Shown here in pieces: positions 45,180 through 57,105 of a stretch of DNA of 64,000 nucleotides (positions are counted from its first letter, which is position 1; the number at the start of each line of letters is the position of its first letter). The notes below the pieces were generated by a model. It was not told the DNA's origin, did no database searches, and was given only the letters and a program-made list of their open reading frames with translations. Position numbers and translations under genes: made by a program. The DNA is from Symbiodinium natans (Eukaryota > Sar > Dinophyceae > Suessiales > Symbiodiniaceae). Location: NCBI GenBank assembly GCA_905221605.1, contig CAJNDS010002261.1, positions 372,001 to 436,000 of the forward strand, read 5' to 3'.

Positions 45180-46966
45180 TGTTTTTTCCTGGAGGCCCCT
45201 AGACAAGGGTTTTGGGGTTGAGGGCTGAGGTGCAAGTGTAGCTGGGGTCATACCTACCCGAGGTGTGACCATACGTAGTAGAGTTGGAAGCATGGCAGGA
45301 TTCAGGGCTGAGGGGGTTTACAGTAGACGGTTGAAAAAACAGTGGTCAAGATAACCGGGATGGGCGCCCCTGAAGCAGGTTTCCTTTGCTGGAGGAGTTT
45401 GGGCTTGTGGCTTCTAGGATTCAAACCCTTCTTTGCCTTTCCATCAGCCCTGAACCGTCGGATGCGTCGTATTCTCCGGGCACAAGGTCCCCTCATCTCA
45501 AGGGAATCCATAAAATACCTAATCCCGGCGACAACTCCCTAAACCCGAAGCCCAAAGCTCTAAGCCCTCAATATTTCAACCCCGAGTGTGTGAACACAAA
45601 ACTGGGCGGCAGGCAAAGAAGGAGGTCAAGAGGCAGAAGGCCAAGAAGAAGTGGGGGACTCGGACTTTGCTCGAGGGGTCCAGGGAGGTTTAGGCTGGGT
45701 TTCGGGTTTAGGGTTTAAGGGTTTAGGGTTCAGGGTGAACCCATTAGGTTGAGGGTGTTGGCTTGAGTTGAGCGTGGGGTTATAGGTTTAGGCGCCCCGA
45801 AGCCACAAATCTTGAAAAAGCGCAACCCTGAATCTTGGGCTGGGCTTCTAGTGCCCCAGGTGCCCAGTGGTGCACCCTTAACAAACAAGAGGGTTTCCTT
45901 TTTGCCTAAGATACTGGTGAAGCCTAACACCCCGAAACCTTTAAACCGCGTTGACCCCTAAACCCAAAAAAACCCATATACCCCAAACCCCTAACCCCTA
46001 AATCCCTAGTCCTTTCGTATTTACACCCCAAGGTCCGCATGACAGGTCGCATAATGATAAACCCCTAAATCCCTAAATCCCTAAACCGTAAACCCCTACC
46101 CCCCCTGAACCCTGAGCCCCCCCCCAGGGAGGAGAAGAAGCGGAGGAAGGAGGAGAACGCCATCAAAGCGGGCCAGTTCCAGGCTGAGAGTTGCTGGCGC
46201 CGTCTAAGTGGCCGTTTTCGGCTTTTCAAAGGGTGCTTAAAAGGTTGTTTTGGAGTTTCTTGCCTTTCTTTAACGGTTTTTGAGGATTTAGGGTTCAGGG
46301 GTTTTAGGGCTTTGGGGGTTTAGGACATTAGGGCTTTAATTAGTGTTTTTTTTAGGTTTTTGGTTTTTTTGGGGGGTGGTTAGGGTTGAAAGGGCTTTAG
46401 GGTTGTTAGGGGGTTTGTCTGCGCCCCTCAACTCTGAACCTTGCAAGCCCTTGTAACTCGGGAGTTCCGGAAGGCGAAAGTCTCGGAGAACCTCCAGTTT
46501 ACCCAAATGAAGCCGGAATGTCGAGCTGGTGATTTTCAACCTTGGTGGCAGTTTTGGGATTCAGAGGGTCTTGGTTCATCTAAGAATCTATGATCGGATT
46601 TTGGGGGTTTGGGGCTTGGCGCGCATCCCCCAAGGAGCTTGCGCATTCAGATTATGGCCTGGGGTGGGGCGTCATGGGTCGTGGGCAGGTCATCAAAAAG
46701 ACGGAGAAGGTGCGGAAGTGGCACAAGAACGCCAGGCAAGCTTCTTCAAATTTCGGGTTGACCTAAATATGGGCCTGTTTGAGACCTCATATTATGAGCT
46801 GGGAACAGAAATTGACTTAGAGGGTTATGAATACCGAAGCTCTAAGTCGAGACCCTAAACACCCGCCGCAAGAAGCCACGAATCCTGAGCCCAACTCTGT
46901 GCTCGGTGAGGAAGATGCTCCGGACGATGAGCTCGGAGCAGATCGACCGGCTGCTGACGTCAAGCC
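43981..46966 (+). CDS. Lysine/glutamate-rich, partly coiled-coil gene(s), unrecognised
   Basis: 43981-44080 (AAQRGNPGTTKASEAFRKQW, GTGTAT donor), 44289-44350, 44839-44957 (KVPFEERQKSKRVRRLSF, possible stop TAA at 44955 or GT donor at 44906), 45083-45142 (ELEEVKAKAKELEQAHVDSS), 45613-45687 (AKKEVKRQKAKKKWGTRTLL), 46132-46191 (EKKRRKEENAIKAGQFQ), 46448-46528 (REFRKAKVSENLQFTQMK), 46690-46735 (VIKKTEKVRKWHKNAR) and 46908-46963 (MLRTMSSEQIDRLLTSS). Exons 45083 and 45613 are whole-codon and join in phase 0. The charge pattern suggests a coiled-coil or nucleic-acid/cytoskeleton protein. It may be two genes split at 44957. Confidence 0.5.
45143..45180. repeat. (GT)n microsatellite overlapping a splice donor
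   Basis: Exon 45083-45142 ends exactly where an 18-unit GT run begins, so the repeat itself supplies the donor GT. Confidence 0.85.
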
Positions 46967-47049
46967 AATACTGACCTTCTTGGGTTTCGGGTTTTAGGAT
47001 GGCAGGGTTTTCAAGGCTTCGAGCTCTCCCCCGTTTCACACCGCGCCAG

Positions 47050-48283
47050 CAGCTTGAGAAGCTTCCGGGTTGGTCAACCCTCAGCCCTACATCCTAAAAC
47101 CCCAAACCCTAAGACCCCGCCCAGCTTTTCAGGTCCCAAACCTCCCCCAAACACGGCTAAGGGTTTAGGGTTTGCTGTTTAGAGCTGAGAAGAATCTAAG
47201 CTTGGGGAGGGTCATCCTTTTGGCAAGAAGTTTGGGAGACTCCAATTGCACAGAGTTCATCTGGGATTCTTACGCACGTCAAACCTTTGTACAGGGCACG
47301 ACTGCTTTGGCACTCAAGAGCTTGCAGGTGTTGGGTTTGAGGGTTTACGGTTCAGGGTTTGAGTTCGGGGGGCGTATACGGGGTATGGAACTGAAAATGT
47401 AGCTTGGAGCCTTCCATGCCGCTGGCGCCTGCTTCTGGAGTGAGTGCTGCTACCCTGCAGTTAGGGCCCCGTATTGGCACATACACCAATTATGAAGCCC
47501 TCAAGAGCCCAACAGTACACCTGGAACCCTCAACTGCTAATCCCTCTGCAGCCATACGGGGCCCTAGCTGCACCCGCTAAGCCGGCGCCACATCAAGGAG
47601 CCTCGGAAGATTGCGCAACAAGGCGTTGGCTTGTAGGCCAGGGGTTTTTTAGGCCGTGCAAAGCTGTGGGTTCCAACCGCCGCCCTTGGGTTTTCAGGAG
47701 GCCCCGGTCCTCTGTTTCCTTGCGGTGTTGAATGCTTGAAGTTCTTGTGTGGGTTTTCGTCGTAGTCGAGGAAGCAACCTTTACCCTCTCTTGGGTAGTA
47801 TAGCCCCTATCGAGTCCCTATTTGTGGCTAACCTTCGGTTCCCCGAAGGGAAATGGACAAGTAGGTAGCCTCCTTAGCTCCGGCGACGTAACTCTCAACT
47901 CCTCGGACTTGCAGCTGCTCGAAGTTGCTCGGCCCTTACAGGGCCCGAAAGAGAGCAACTGAACCCAAATCCCCACCCACCTGCTGTGCCCGCTTGCCAC
48001 TTTGCCTTCCCTTGCTTTCCAGAGGGGCGAGTTGCAGGCCCTTCCAAGGGAATTTAGGGGTTTGCTGGGACCAAGGGTCCCTTCCAGGGCTTCCTCCTGC
48101 ATGAAATTGCTTCTTCGTAGAAATTCAGGGAGTTAGGGAGTTAGGTGCCCTATTTTAACCCAGAAATGATCTTATGGGCGGATTTCAGCCAATTGCAAGA
48201 GCCGGCAAGAGAAAGAACAAGAGCCCTACCCCCGACCGCACGCCCTTTGGAACTACACAGAAAAATAAGCCCTAAAGCCTAAA
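47050..48283. other. Stretch with little coding signal
   Basis: Telomere-like words at 47090-47180, then mixed DNA. A weak frame at 47560-47640 (PAKPAPHQGASEDCATRRWL) is not supported by phase. Confidence 0.35.
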
Positions 48284-48754
48284 TGCTGTGGCAGCTCCGG
48301 CCCAAACATTTTTCATTGGCCACCCGGGCCGCGCGTCCGAATTCCCCTGGCCGCCGGCCCAGCGCTGCCTTTCGAGGGGGGTTTGGGAGCCTTGGCCCTA
48401 CGAACCCCGCAGTGCAACTTCGAGAGGCCATACACTGCAAACCTCTTCTAGGGGGTTGAGGGATTGAGGGTTCAAGTGTGGGGGGAGTTAGGAAGTCTGG
48501 GGGTTTTGAGGGCTTGATCATTGCAGGCTTTTTGCTTTTGATTAGTCTTTTGGCATTGAGGGTGGCTTGGAATGTGGGGAGGCTCGATAGCGAAAGAACC
48601 CTGGCGCTCAGCAATCGGCCAATCAGGTTTAGGCTTTACGGTTTCATGTTTCTTGACCGTTGAGAAGCGCAGCCCTTTGCACCCGGTGAGTCAGCAGCTT
48701 GCATCGCAGATGTGGTCGCGTAGCACCCTCAAACAGGAAATCCAGAAACCGTGA
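48284..48754 (+). CDS. Possible exons of an unknown gene
   Basis: 48284-48446 is a long open stretch (QTFFIGHPGRASEFPWPPAQ...) and 48682-48754 reads HPVSQQLASQMWSRSTLKQE then IQKP and TGA, looking like a C-terminus. No family seen. Confidence 0.35.
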
Positions 48755-48854
48755 TAAGCCACCCTACGCCCTCAAGCCTTGGCAATCCAAAGCCCCTAAC
48801 GCCTGCAACCGCCAATCCGGGTTTCATGCCTGAGCGCATTACCAGGGGGTGTAG

Positions 48855-48947
48855 CCTAAACCCCAAACCCTAAACCCTAAACCCCAAACCCTAAACGCTA
48901 AACGCTAAACCCTAAACCCTAAACCCAAAACCCTAAACCCTTTCTTT
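48855..48947. repeat. CCCTAAA array
   Basis: About a dozen telomere-like units with few changes. Confidence 0.85.
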
Positions 48948-49161
48948 CTACAGATTTTATACAGCTAAGGGCGAAGGTTCCGAGTCGGGATGGCCCGCAT
49001 CCTTTGGTCTTTAGACTCACGCTTCACTTGCAAGCGCAGGTGCCTTCCAGCTCAAGGCGTTTCTTGTGTAGTTTTTCACATTTCTAAAACATATTGAATT
49101 GTGTTCTAATACATTTTTTATATTGTACTTGTGTTATCTGTATTTTATTATACTTCACATC

Positions 49162-49772
49162 GACACGGATGATGCCCCTGCACGTGAGGGTTGTTGGGTC
49201 GTGGAGTTTACGTTGTGGGGCGACTTGTTTTGCCCGGACACCAGCCCAAACCTCATCTCAGGAGCATCCTCATCTCAGGAGCATCCCGCCCCTAAACCCC
49301 TAAACCCTAACCCCCAAAAGCCCAAAGAAGCAGTAAACCCCGAAGCCCCAGAACCCCGAATCCCCCCAAAGCCACCGATGCCAAGGCACGTCCAGGCCTC
49401 GCTCGGCCGCAGGGCCATGGCGGGGGTCGATGACTGCGGCAGGGAGCCTCGGATTGGGGCTTTTGGGAGCGGCTTAGGGCATAGGGGTTTTGAAGACTGA
49501 GCCCTACACCTTCTTAGAAGCCCTAAAGAGGAAAGCTGAAGCTGAAGGACTCAACTTGAGGCTTTGAGACCTCCAGGATTTGATGGGGGATGGGCAGCTC
49601 GGTTTAAATACTCTGAGCTGAGGTGCAGGGTTTATTGTTTTCGCTTATACGCCCCAGCTCTGGTTTCCGAGCTCACATGGGAACCGAGTAGCCCGAGCCG
49701 AAAATCCCTAGACCGCAGGCTCTAAGCCCGAACTTCCTAGCCTCCAAGCACCCTAACCCACTTCGAGGGTTC

Positions 49773-49812
<40 letters not shown>

Positions 49813-50090
49813 GCGAGGGGGGTTAGGTGCGCAGAAAGAAAGAAAAAGAAAGAGCGAGAGAGCGGGAGGCGAGAGAGCGAGAGAGAGAGAGAAGAAAAGA
49901 GAGACTAAATCTCCTTCCCTGCGCCCTCTCAAACTTGTCATGTTCCCTGAGCCCTAAAATGCCTGTAAAGCCCGAAGAGCCCCCCGAGTGCACCCTGTGG
50001 CCAAGACACGCGGTCGGTGACGTCTTCGACGTCGAAGTCGTCGAAGTCGTCCAAGTACTCGGTTCGGAGCTTCATGTCCAAGGACGGGGA
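49162..50090 (+). CDS. Possible exons of an unknown gene
   Basis: 49162-49270 (DDAPAREGCWVVEFTLWGDL, then FCPDTSPNL), 49393-49446 (ASLGRRAMAGVDDCGREPRI), 49650-49688 (LWFPSSHGNR) and ~50002-50090 (TSKSSKSSKYSVRSFMSKDG). Each is protein-like between telomere-like flanks. Phases and frame choice are unresolved. Confidence 0.35.
49769..49905. repeat. (GA)n purine tract
   Basis: GAGA repeat followed by GAAAGAAAGA and GAGCGAGA words; mirror-repeat type. Confidence 0.9.
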
Positions 50091-50934
50091 TGTTTTTTTT
50101 TATTGAGGGTTCTTGTGTAGGGCTTAAACGGTCTGAACGCTTATGAGCCCTCGACCCTCAACCCTACGCTCTAAACCTTGAACCTACCAATAAGGGGATA
50201 CCATTCGTACCTGAATCCTAAGCCCCCAAAGCCCGGACAGAAATGGAATCTGGAAGGTTTAGGGCTTTAAATCACGGGCGTGGGCCCTCAACCATAGACC
50301 CGAAACCCCAAAACCCCTAGCCCCCCAACCCCTAAACATTTTTCGGATTGAGATGGCCCCAAGATTCCGATGCCTGGCGCAGGCTTCTTCCATGTCTCAG
50401 TCTATGAAGAGAGGCCCGGCCCCCAAAGAGGGATCTCTGTAGCTGCGTCATTGGCAGGTTTATTGGAGCCCAAAAGTAGGTATCCTTTGAATACTTGGAG
50501 CCCCAGTTCAGCAGTATAGGATCTAGGGGTTAAGAGGTAGGATCCAGGGCTTCGGATCTAGAGTCTGAGGATCTATGAGCATATTGATCGCAGCGCCAGC
50601 TCGAAGGTTTCATGCCCAGCAGGGTTGGGAGATTTGGTGCCCGCTCTCGGACAGCCCCTAACCCCAAAACCCCCAAAACCCCTAAATCCCCACACCTTGA
50701 GCCCCTACAAGCAAAGCCTGAAATTTCCCTGCAACTTTGTCAACCCCCAACCCATCCCTGAGCTTAAAGCACTTCCTACTATTTGCTTAAGAACCCCCTT
50801 CCCCCTCCCTCCCCCCCCCCCTTCCCCCTCCCCCCCCCTCCCTCCCCCCAAAAAAAACAAAAACAGAACGAAAGAGAAAAAACTAAAAAAGATGACAGAA
50901 ATAGGAAATAATATTTCCATTGTTGCACCTACAG

Positions 50935-53900
50935 GAAGAATGTTTTTTTGGGTTTCCAACGCCAATTGGTCGCTTCCGGTACCTTCAGATCGTCTGAGGC
51001 CTGAGCGCGCTCACGGGCTCCTCACGGAAAACGACCGCGTCAGTCGCGGCCATGGTGGATGCGCTCGCCGGCACGTCTTGCTGCTAGAGTGTGCACGGGA
51101 GGGTTTAGGGTTTAGGGTTCAGGGTTCAGGGTTTAGGGTTCAGGGTTCAGGGTTTAGGGATACCGAAGTCCCCGAGTCTTGCTGTCTAAGGCTCAAACAC
51201 GGAACACTAGATAGGTTTGTTTAAGGGGGGGTTTCGTTTAGGTGTCTGGGCGAGGAGACGGTCCTTCTTGACTTCATGGGCTGTTACAGTAAGGGCTGAG
51301 GAGCTTTAAATGGTTCGGTTTTCGGGGCTGAGATCATGGAAGTGTAAGTGCAGTCCCAAACCTGGTCGATGGCGTGGAGGGGTTTAGGGTTTCAAATTTC
51401 GGGCTGGGATCTCCCTTCGTTAGGGTTTGGGTTTGCAGGTGCCTAAAACCGACCAATCGCAGCACCGTAAGCCCCATGAGCCGTAAACCCAAACCGGTGT
51501 TGGGTTCACTGATGTAGCCACGCGACAGATGGTGGCCGGCGACATCTGCGAGAGCGTGTCTCTGGTCACTATCCGGCGGGAGGCCCGAACCGTTTTCACC
51601 TGAGGGTTTAAAGTCAGGGCTTAAGTCCGTATTAAGGGAGTAGGGTACAATCCGGTTTAGTGAATGGTAGGGCTTGGGCAACTTTGTGGCGCAGGCGTCG
51701 GAGCTAAGCCCAAGATCTGAAGCTCTCCCCCACCGGCCTTAGGCTTTTCATGCTTTTTGTTGGGGGTTTAGGGTTTAGGGTTTGCGGTGTAGAGCTTAGG
51801 GTTTAGAGTGGAAAGAAAGCTCGCCAGACTCGGCTTTGCAAGGTGGAAAGTTCCGAGATAGAATTCGCCCGCGCCCCCCAAAGCCGCAAACACCAACACA
51901 GGCTTCGGGTTTAGGATTTTAAGGTTTAAGCTTCAGGTTTAGGAGAGGTTTAGGGTTTGGGGTTTAGGGTTTTGGGTTTTGGGTTTGGGGTTTAGGGTTA
52001 GGGCTGCTGGCAGGAGAGCTTGGATAGCGGACTCGTTTGCGAGACGCCTCCTGGCCAGACCCTGGAGATCATAGAGGCCTCGGGGGATTTTGCGGCCTTG
52101 GGGTTGAGGATTCCAGGGAGGTTCTGGATGTCCTGAAGTTTGAAAGGGTCGTGCAGTGCCCACCTCGTGTCGCGCCCCCTCGTTTTCGAAGGCTTTGTGG
52201 CCTGTGGTAGCCTGAGAGGGCACGGCCTCCCCCCTCCCCCCCCTAGGACCCCGTAAACTCTCAAAACCCCCTAAAAACCCCCTAAACTCCTGACTTTCTG
52301 ACCCTAAACTGCAGGTTGGCCAAGGCCGGCGCGTCAAGGTCAGGACCAACTCAGGCCCCAAGCTGTCCTTCACAAGGGGTGAGAGAAAAGTTTACTCGGA
52401 AAGCTTGATCTGGGCTTCTCCGGCTCTTTCAGTCTCGGGGGGTTGGTTTAGTTTTTTTTTTCTCATTTTTTTTTTGGGGGGGGGGGGGGTGCAGGCCTTT
52501 CAAGTCCTAAGGTTGAGGGGGAACCTCCCCTCAACCTTGGAGGGGGTGGGGGGTCGGGTGCCAGAGCATACCTGTCATCACAAGGAGATCTAGTGACCCT
52601 AGTATGGAATGCCGTCCGGAGCCTTGCAGCATCATCAGCATGTTGTCGATAGTCGCGGGGGCCGTGTTCAGACAGGGACCCCCCCCCCCCCCCCAATAAA
52701 AGTATAAGGTGCGCAATGTAGAGATCTGCCGCCCTGAGCCCTGAGCCAATCATTACCCTACACCTTAAGGGTTCTGGGACTCGGGGAAATGGCGACAGGA
52801 GTTGAGGGATTCGGGTCAACCAAACCAAACCAAAACCCGAAACGCCAGGAATTGAAGGTTGGATCAGCACCAAGACAAAGCTCAACGAGCCTCTAGTGGT
52901 GAAACGCCCGGGCCCCAGCCTTCCTGACCTGCGGGTTTAGGCCTGAAGGGTTAAGGACAAGATTTCTCAGGAACTTTGTGTAAACGAAGGAGCTTCTGTA
53001 AACGATTTGCAGCTTCTGAGCTTCGAGCTACAACTTCCCAACAGATTCCCGACCAAGAGGCCATACAATGGACCGCCCCAATGCTACGATTGCAACCACC
53101 AAGTCTTGAAACCGACGTCCGACAAGGACAGAAGGAAGTCGAGTTCGCAATGGACGGCTGGGAGACAGGGAGCCAGCATGAGGCAGGGACGGTTGGGTTT
53201 TGGGTCTTGGGTTGAGGGTGTAGGTTTCAGAGGATAACGGAGACCTACAAAGTGCCTATGATGTGCAGGGTTGAGGGGTTTTTCGTTCTTCAGCAGCTAG
53301 AGTCTTAAGGAAAAGCACCTTGCTTTAATTCTTCTGGCCCAAGACCTGATTCGTGCCCCAGCTGCCTTCACGAAGAGCCTGAACCCTAAGCCAGCAACAG
53401 TTGGTCAATTGGCTAACCTGACTTCCTATGTTGCACTTTCCCTCTGATCCCTGAACCCGCAACCTCTAAACTCCAAACACATGAACCCTGCACCTGACCA
53501 GCTTGCCCTGGGCAGGTCAAGTCTATGGTCACCGTCAGGCGCCAGCTCTTCAGCTTTCGGGCGGCATCACATCGACCTGAATCACGACCACCGGGTCTAA
53601 GGTCACCAGAAGTACCGTGTGCCTGCAACCCTAAACCAGAGGCCCGAATCTATACGCTCCCTTGCTTTGCAAGCCCTAGTTTAGGGTTTTAACTTAATAA
53701 CACGGGTTCGCCGCTTTAAGCAGGACTGGGGAGAGTTTGGACAGCGACGTGATCGGTGAGCTGAAGCCAGGTGCCGGAATGCAGGAAGTGTCTGATGTTT
53801 AAAGCCGCAACAAAGCCCTAAACTCCTCAACCCCGGACGCATCCTGAAGGCCTTCCGAAGTATCCCTGAACCACCACGCGCCCTTAAATCTTCCTGTCAG

Positions 53901-55637
53901 CCCCTACATCCTAAACCCTCCAACCCCTAAACCCCAATACCTAAATCTAAACCCTTAGCCACCAACCCCCAAAACCCAAGGCACTTCAATCCTAAAGGCC
54001 TGGACGCAAAACCCTTGAATCGAAACCACAACACCCCCCCCCCCCCCCCTCGCGCGCACGCACACGCACGCACGCACGCACGCATGCATGCACGATAGCA
54101 CGCATGCACCCATACAGACACACTCACGCTCAAAGGCAATAAACATGAAAAACAACTCCAAGAACCCTAAACCCCAAGCCCCAGGACCTTTCACCTACAA
54201 GGCCAAAGCCCCACAACCCCCCCCTCCCCCCCTTTCAAAGCCCCACACAAAGCACCAAAGAATGCAGAGACCCCCAAGTAGAATCCGCCCTAGAGCCTGA
54301 ACAGCTGCGCCTTAAGCCTTAAACCCCTGAGCACAAAAACTCTAGACCCTTACCGCCAAACCCTTTAAGCACTACAAGCCGTAAACCCTGAGTTCACGCA
54401 AGGTCTAAGACCCTAAGACCCAAAAAACGCCCTTAGAAACACCCAAAGCCCCAGACCTTGAAATTCTAAACCCTAAGAACCCTAAACCCTAATCAGAAGC
54501 CGAGCCAAAACCCGGAAGGCGCCATCTTCACCATCAAGGAGTTCGGGGCCACCAACAAGCGCCGGGCGCTGATCGACTCGGCGGCTTGGGCCGCAGCCAG
54601 TGGCAAGCACTCAGGGGGGGTTTTCGGGTTTCGAGTCGAGGGCCCCTAGGGTTTTTCAAGGGCTTGGGGCTCAGGGCTTAGGGGTTAGGGAACTATGAAT
54701 TGAACCGGCATGTTGGGATTCTTTGTATGATTTTTACGTACAGATGTGCTTACAGGGCTCCGGGCATGGCCCTGACCCTCTTCAAACCCTGAACCCTATA
54801 AACCTCCAACTGCAAGTTCCAGAGGGACGCTGGGGTGCAGCTTCCGCTCCTCCGCAACCCCTGAACCCTGAACCCTCCTGTCGGGTTCAGGGGCAAACCG
54901 TGCTTCTCCTTCCCGACCTTTTGGGATGGCAGACCGCAAGCCTGAGCCCTCCAAATCGGTAACGCTTAAGCCCCAAGTGTACACACGAAAGGCCCAGGCT
55001 CCTCCATGCATTTCGGGCAGTTGAGGGTTCAGGGTTTGGTCAGCTGTGTCGTGGTTGCACAAGAAGGGCGGTCCTGCATTACAAGCCCTGAACCTGAAAC
55101 CACAAAACCTGACTAAACCTGGTAAGACGCACCACCTTGTGTGCTCCCTTCCTAGGGCGTCGTTGTCGGCTGGATCAGCCTGGTGTCTGGAGCCCCAGAA
55201 ATTGCTGTTAGCCTCATCATGTAGGGGTTCAGGGATTTTGGGATGAAACCCAAAACCCTAAACTCTGGAAGCCACTGAGTGCTTGGATTTTTCAGTAGAC
55301 CCTACTGCCTGGGCTTGAAAAGCTGAAGGCCTCAACCCTACCAGGAGTGATGCAAGTCTTGAGAATTTAGATCCTTGTTTCTGGGCCTGGCCCCGCTGGC
55401 CCTTAGACCCAAAGCCGTCGCCTAAGCCCTAAACTGGGATGCTCCCCCTTCTTCTAAAGCCCCCCCAATTATCATCCCTATTAGCAAGGACTGTCAGTCT
55501 AAGGGGAACATCCCAACCCTAAACCTAGAGGTTTGGTGTAAGGTTTTCTTTCTTTTTTCACGTGCTCGGCCAAGGACCAAGAATGGAGAGATGCTTGTCG
55601 GCAAAGGCGGGCTTGCTTTGACCACCGCGAAGCCTAA
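50935..55637 (+). CDS. Series of exons, unknown gene(s)
   Basis: 50935-51102 (SDRLRPERAHGLLTENDRVS..., GT donor), 51529-51591 (VAGDICESVSLVTIRREART), 52315-52378 (GQGRRVKVRTNSGPKLSFTR, GTGAGA donor), ~53000-53190 (IPDQEAIQWTAPMLRLQPPS...), 53516-53597 (VKSMVTVRRQLFSFRAASHR), 53724-53755 (TGESLDSDVI, GTGAGC donor), 54500-54619 (AIFTIKEFGATNKRRALIDS), 54893-54959 (RPFGMADRKPEPSKS, GTAACG donor), 55156-55220 (GVVVGWISLVSGAPEIAVSL, membrane-like) and 55575-55637 (DQEWRDACRQRRACFDHREA then TAA). Individual exons are convincing, but the number of genes is unknown. No domain was recognised. Confidence 0.45.
51101..51160. repeat. TTTAGGG/TTCAGGG array at an intron start
   Basis: The donor of exon 50935-51102 runs directly into near-perfect G-strand heptads. 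Confidence 0.85.
54050..54090. repeat. (GCAC)n microsatellite
   Basis: CGCACGCACGCACGCATGCA-type repeat after a poly-C run. Confidence 0.85.
55435..55515. mobile_element. Small inverted-repeat element (MITE-like)
   Basis: 81 bp with inverted ends: left TGGGATGCTCCCCCTT, right AAGGGGAACATCCCA. Its right half, reversed, matches the copies at 6898 and 28723, including CAGTCCTT. No protein coded. Confidence 0.6.
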
Positions 55638-56450
55638 GTGGGCAAGTTTCGTTTCTCAAGAGACGGGTCTCCTAAAGTATTCCCCGCAGTACCATCACCC
55701 CCCTTATACTGGGAACTCCCCCCAACCCCCCCAGCGGGTACTATCTTGTTGCTGGAAAACCTTTGACCGTTGTTCTCTTGACCTTGTGGCTTTCCTTGAA
55801 CATGGGAAGACACAGAGGAATCTCCAGACCTAGGGTTCAATCCCTAGGCCCTTCAGCCCGAAACCTCAACCCCTAAACCCTACATCCCCACACGCCACAA
55901 TCCCTAAACTTGCAACACCCCTAAAGCCTAAACCGGTAATACAACTCCAACTCTTTGGGTTCATCCCACAAGACCGAACCCTGCGGGGTGTTGCTGCTGG
56001 GGTTTATTGAAAATGGATTTCGGATTGCGGCAAGGTTTTGTCTAACTTTCCCTAGAACTCACGACAGCATTTTTTGCCGATGTTCGTTAAAGCCAGGTGT
56101 CACCGACCTTTGGTTTAAGGGAGGTGTGCAAGGGAGGTGTCTGAATGTGAGGTCTGAAGCCTTCGGAAACACCAAGGATTTCTGCAAGCCAGGTTGGTCT
56201 TACCAATTTCTTTTAAAAGCGCGGGTTTCGAACACCTTTGGGAGCACCAAAGCTCTCCGCACCTTGCTAAATCCTGACGTAAGCTCAGAAGCCATCCCAG
56301 CCTGTCCTGGGTCGTCCTCTGTAATCCAGGGGTCGAGCTTTACGCGAAAGCTTCCGTCGAATGCTTGGAGTTTCATGGATACTTGAGAAGTAAGGCCGCT
56401 TACATCGCAAGTCTATAGAAGGTACTTCTATACGATCTAGATATATATGT
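55638..56450. other. Ordinary-composition stretch, no clear gene
   Basis: Contains a 143-codon open frame (55955-56386) with no recognisable domain, which is not called. 55840-55940 is C-strand telomere-like sequence. Confidence 0.35.
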
Positions 56451-56456
56451 ATACCC

Positions 56457-56533
56457 ATGAACCTCCGCGTGCCTGCTGAGCTGTCACTCGTGCCAGTTAC
56501 CAAAGAGAAGGCAGCTGGCTCGACCATGCTGCG
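56457..56533 (+). CDS. Possible first exon (MNLRVPAELSLVPVTKEKAA)
   Basis: ATG at 56457 followed by 25 open codons to a GTGGCT donor. It lies upstream of the ankyrin gene, but its phase does not fit the next exon directly. Confidence 0.3.
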
Positions 56534-56707
56534 TGGCTGAAGTTCGAGTTTGATGGGAATCTGTTTGTCGGCCGGATTTCAACTGCAAAGCCCAAACCCT
56601 GAAACCCCTCAAATACCAAAACACCCAACCAAAACCTAAGCCCTAAGGCCCAAAAGCGGGAGTTGTTTTGCCCCATCCAGAGCTCCAGGGACACCTAAGT
56701 CTACACG

Positions 56708-56776
56708 CACCCTCTCTCGCTCTCTTTGTCTCCCTCTTTGTCTCTCGCTCTCTCTCGCTCTCTCTTCCTTTCTCTT
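56708..56776. repeat. (TCTC)n pyrimidine tract
   Basis: CTCTCGCTCTC and TTTGTCTC words, a purine/pyrimidine strand-biased tract. Confidence 0.85.
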
Positions 56777-57105
56777 TGACTTGATTCTTGGCGCTTCGAG
56801 CTCGTGTGGTTTAGGGTATAGGGTTTAGGGTCTTGGGTTTCTTAACCTTTCCTAGTCATCGACGGCTTTGCGACTTGAAGGGTTCCTGGGTTCCCGTAGC
56901 AGCCAGCTCAGCAACCGCCTCTGCTCTTCTGCTTGTTTAGGAACACCCGAGAAGAATTCGGAGCGCCCGCAAACATAGGGTGCAGGGTTTCTAGGGATGT
57001 TTTGGGGAACCGGGCCTGTAAACCGCAAAGAGCCCAGAACCCTATTCGAAAGCAAAGGGGTTAAGTGTTCTCTTCGCGACTGTGGTGAAAAGTAGGGCCC
57101 CGAAG

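Noticed and set aside
55955-56386. 143-codon + strand open frame
   Set aside because: No domain, no splice support, and composition like surrounding non-coding DNA; kept only as a note.
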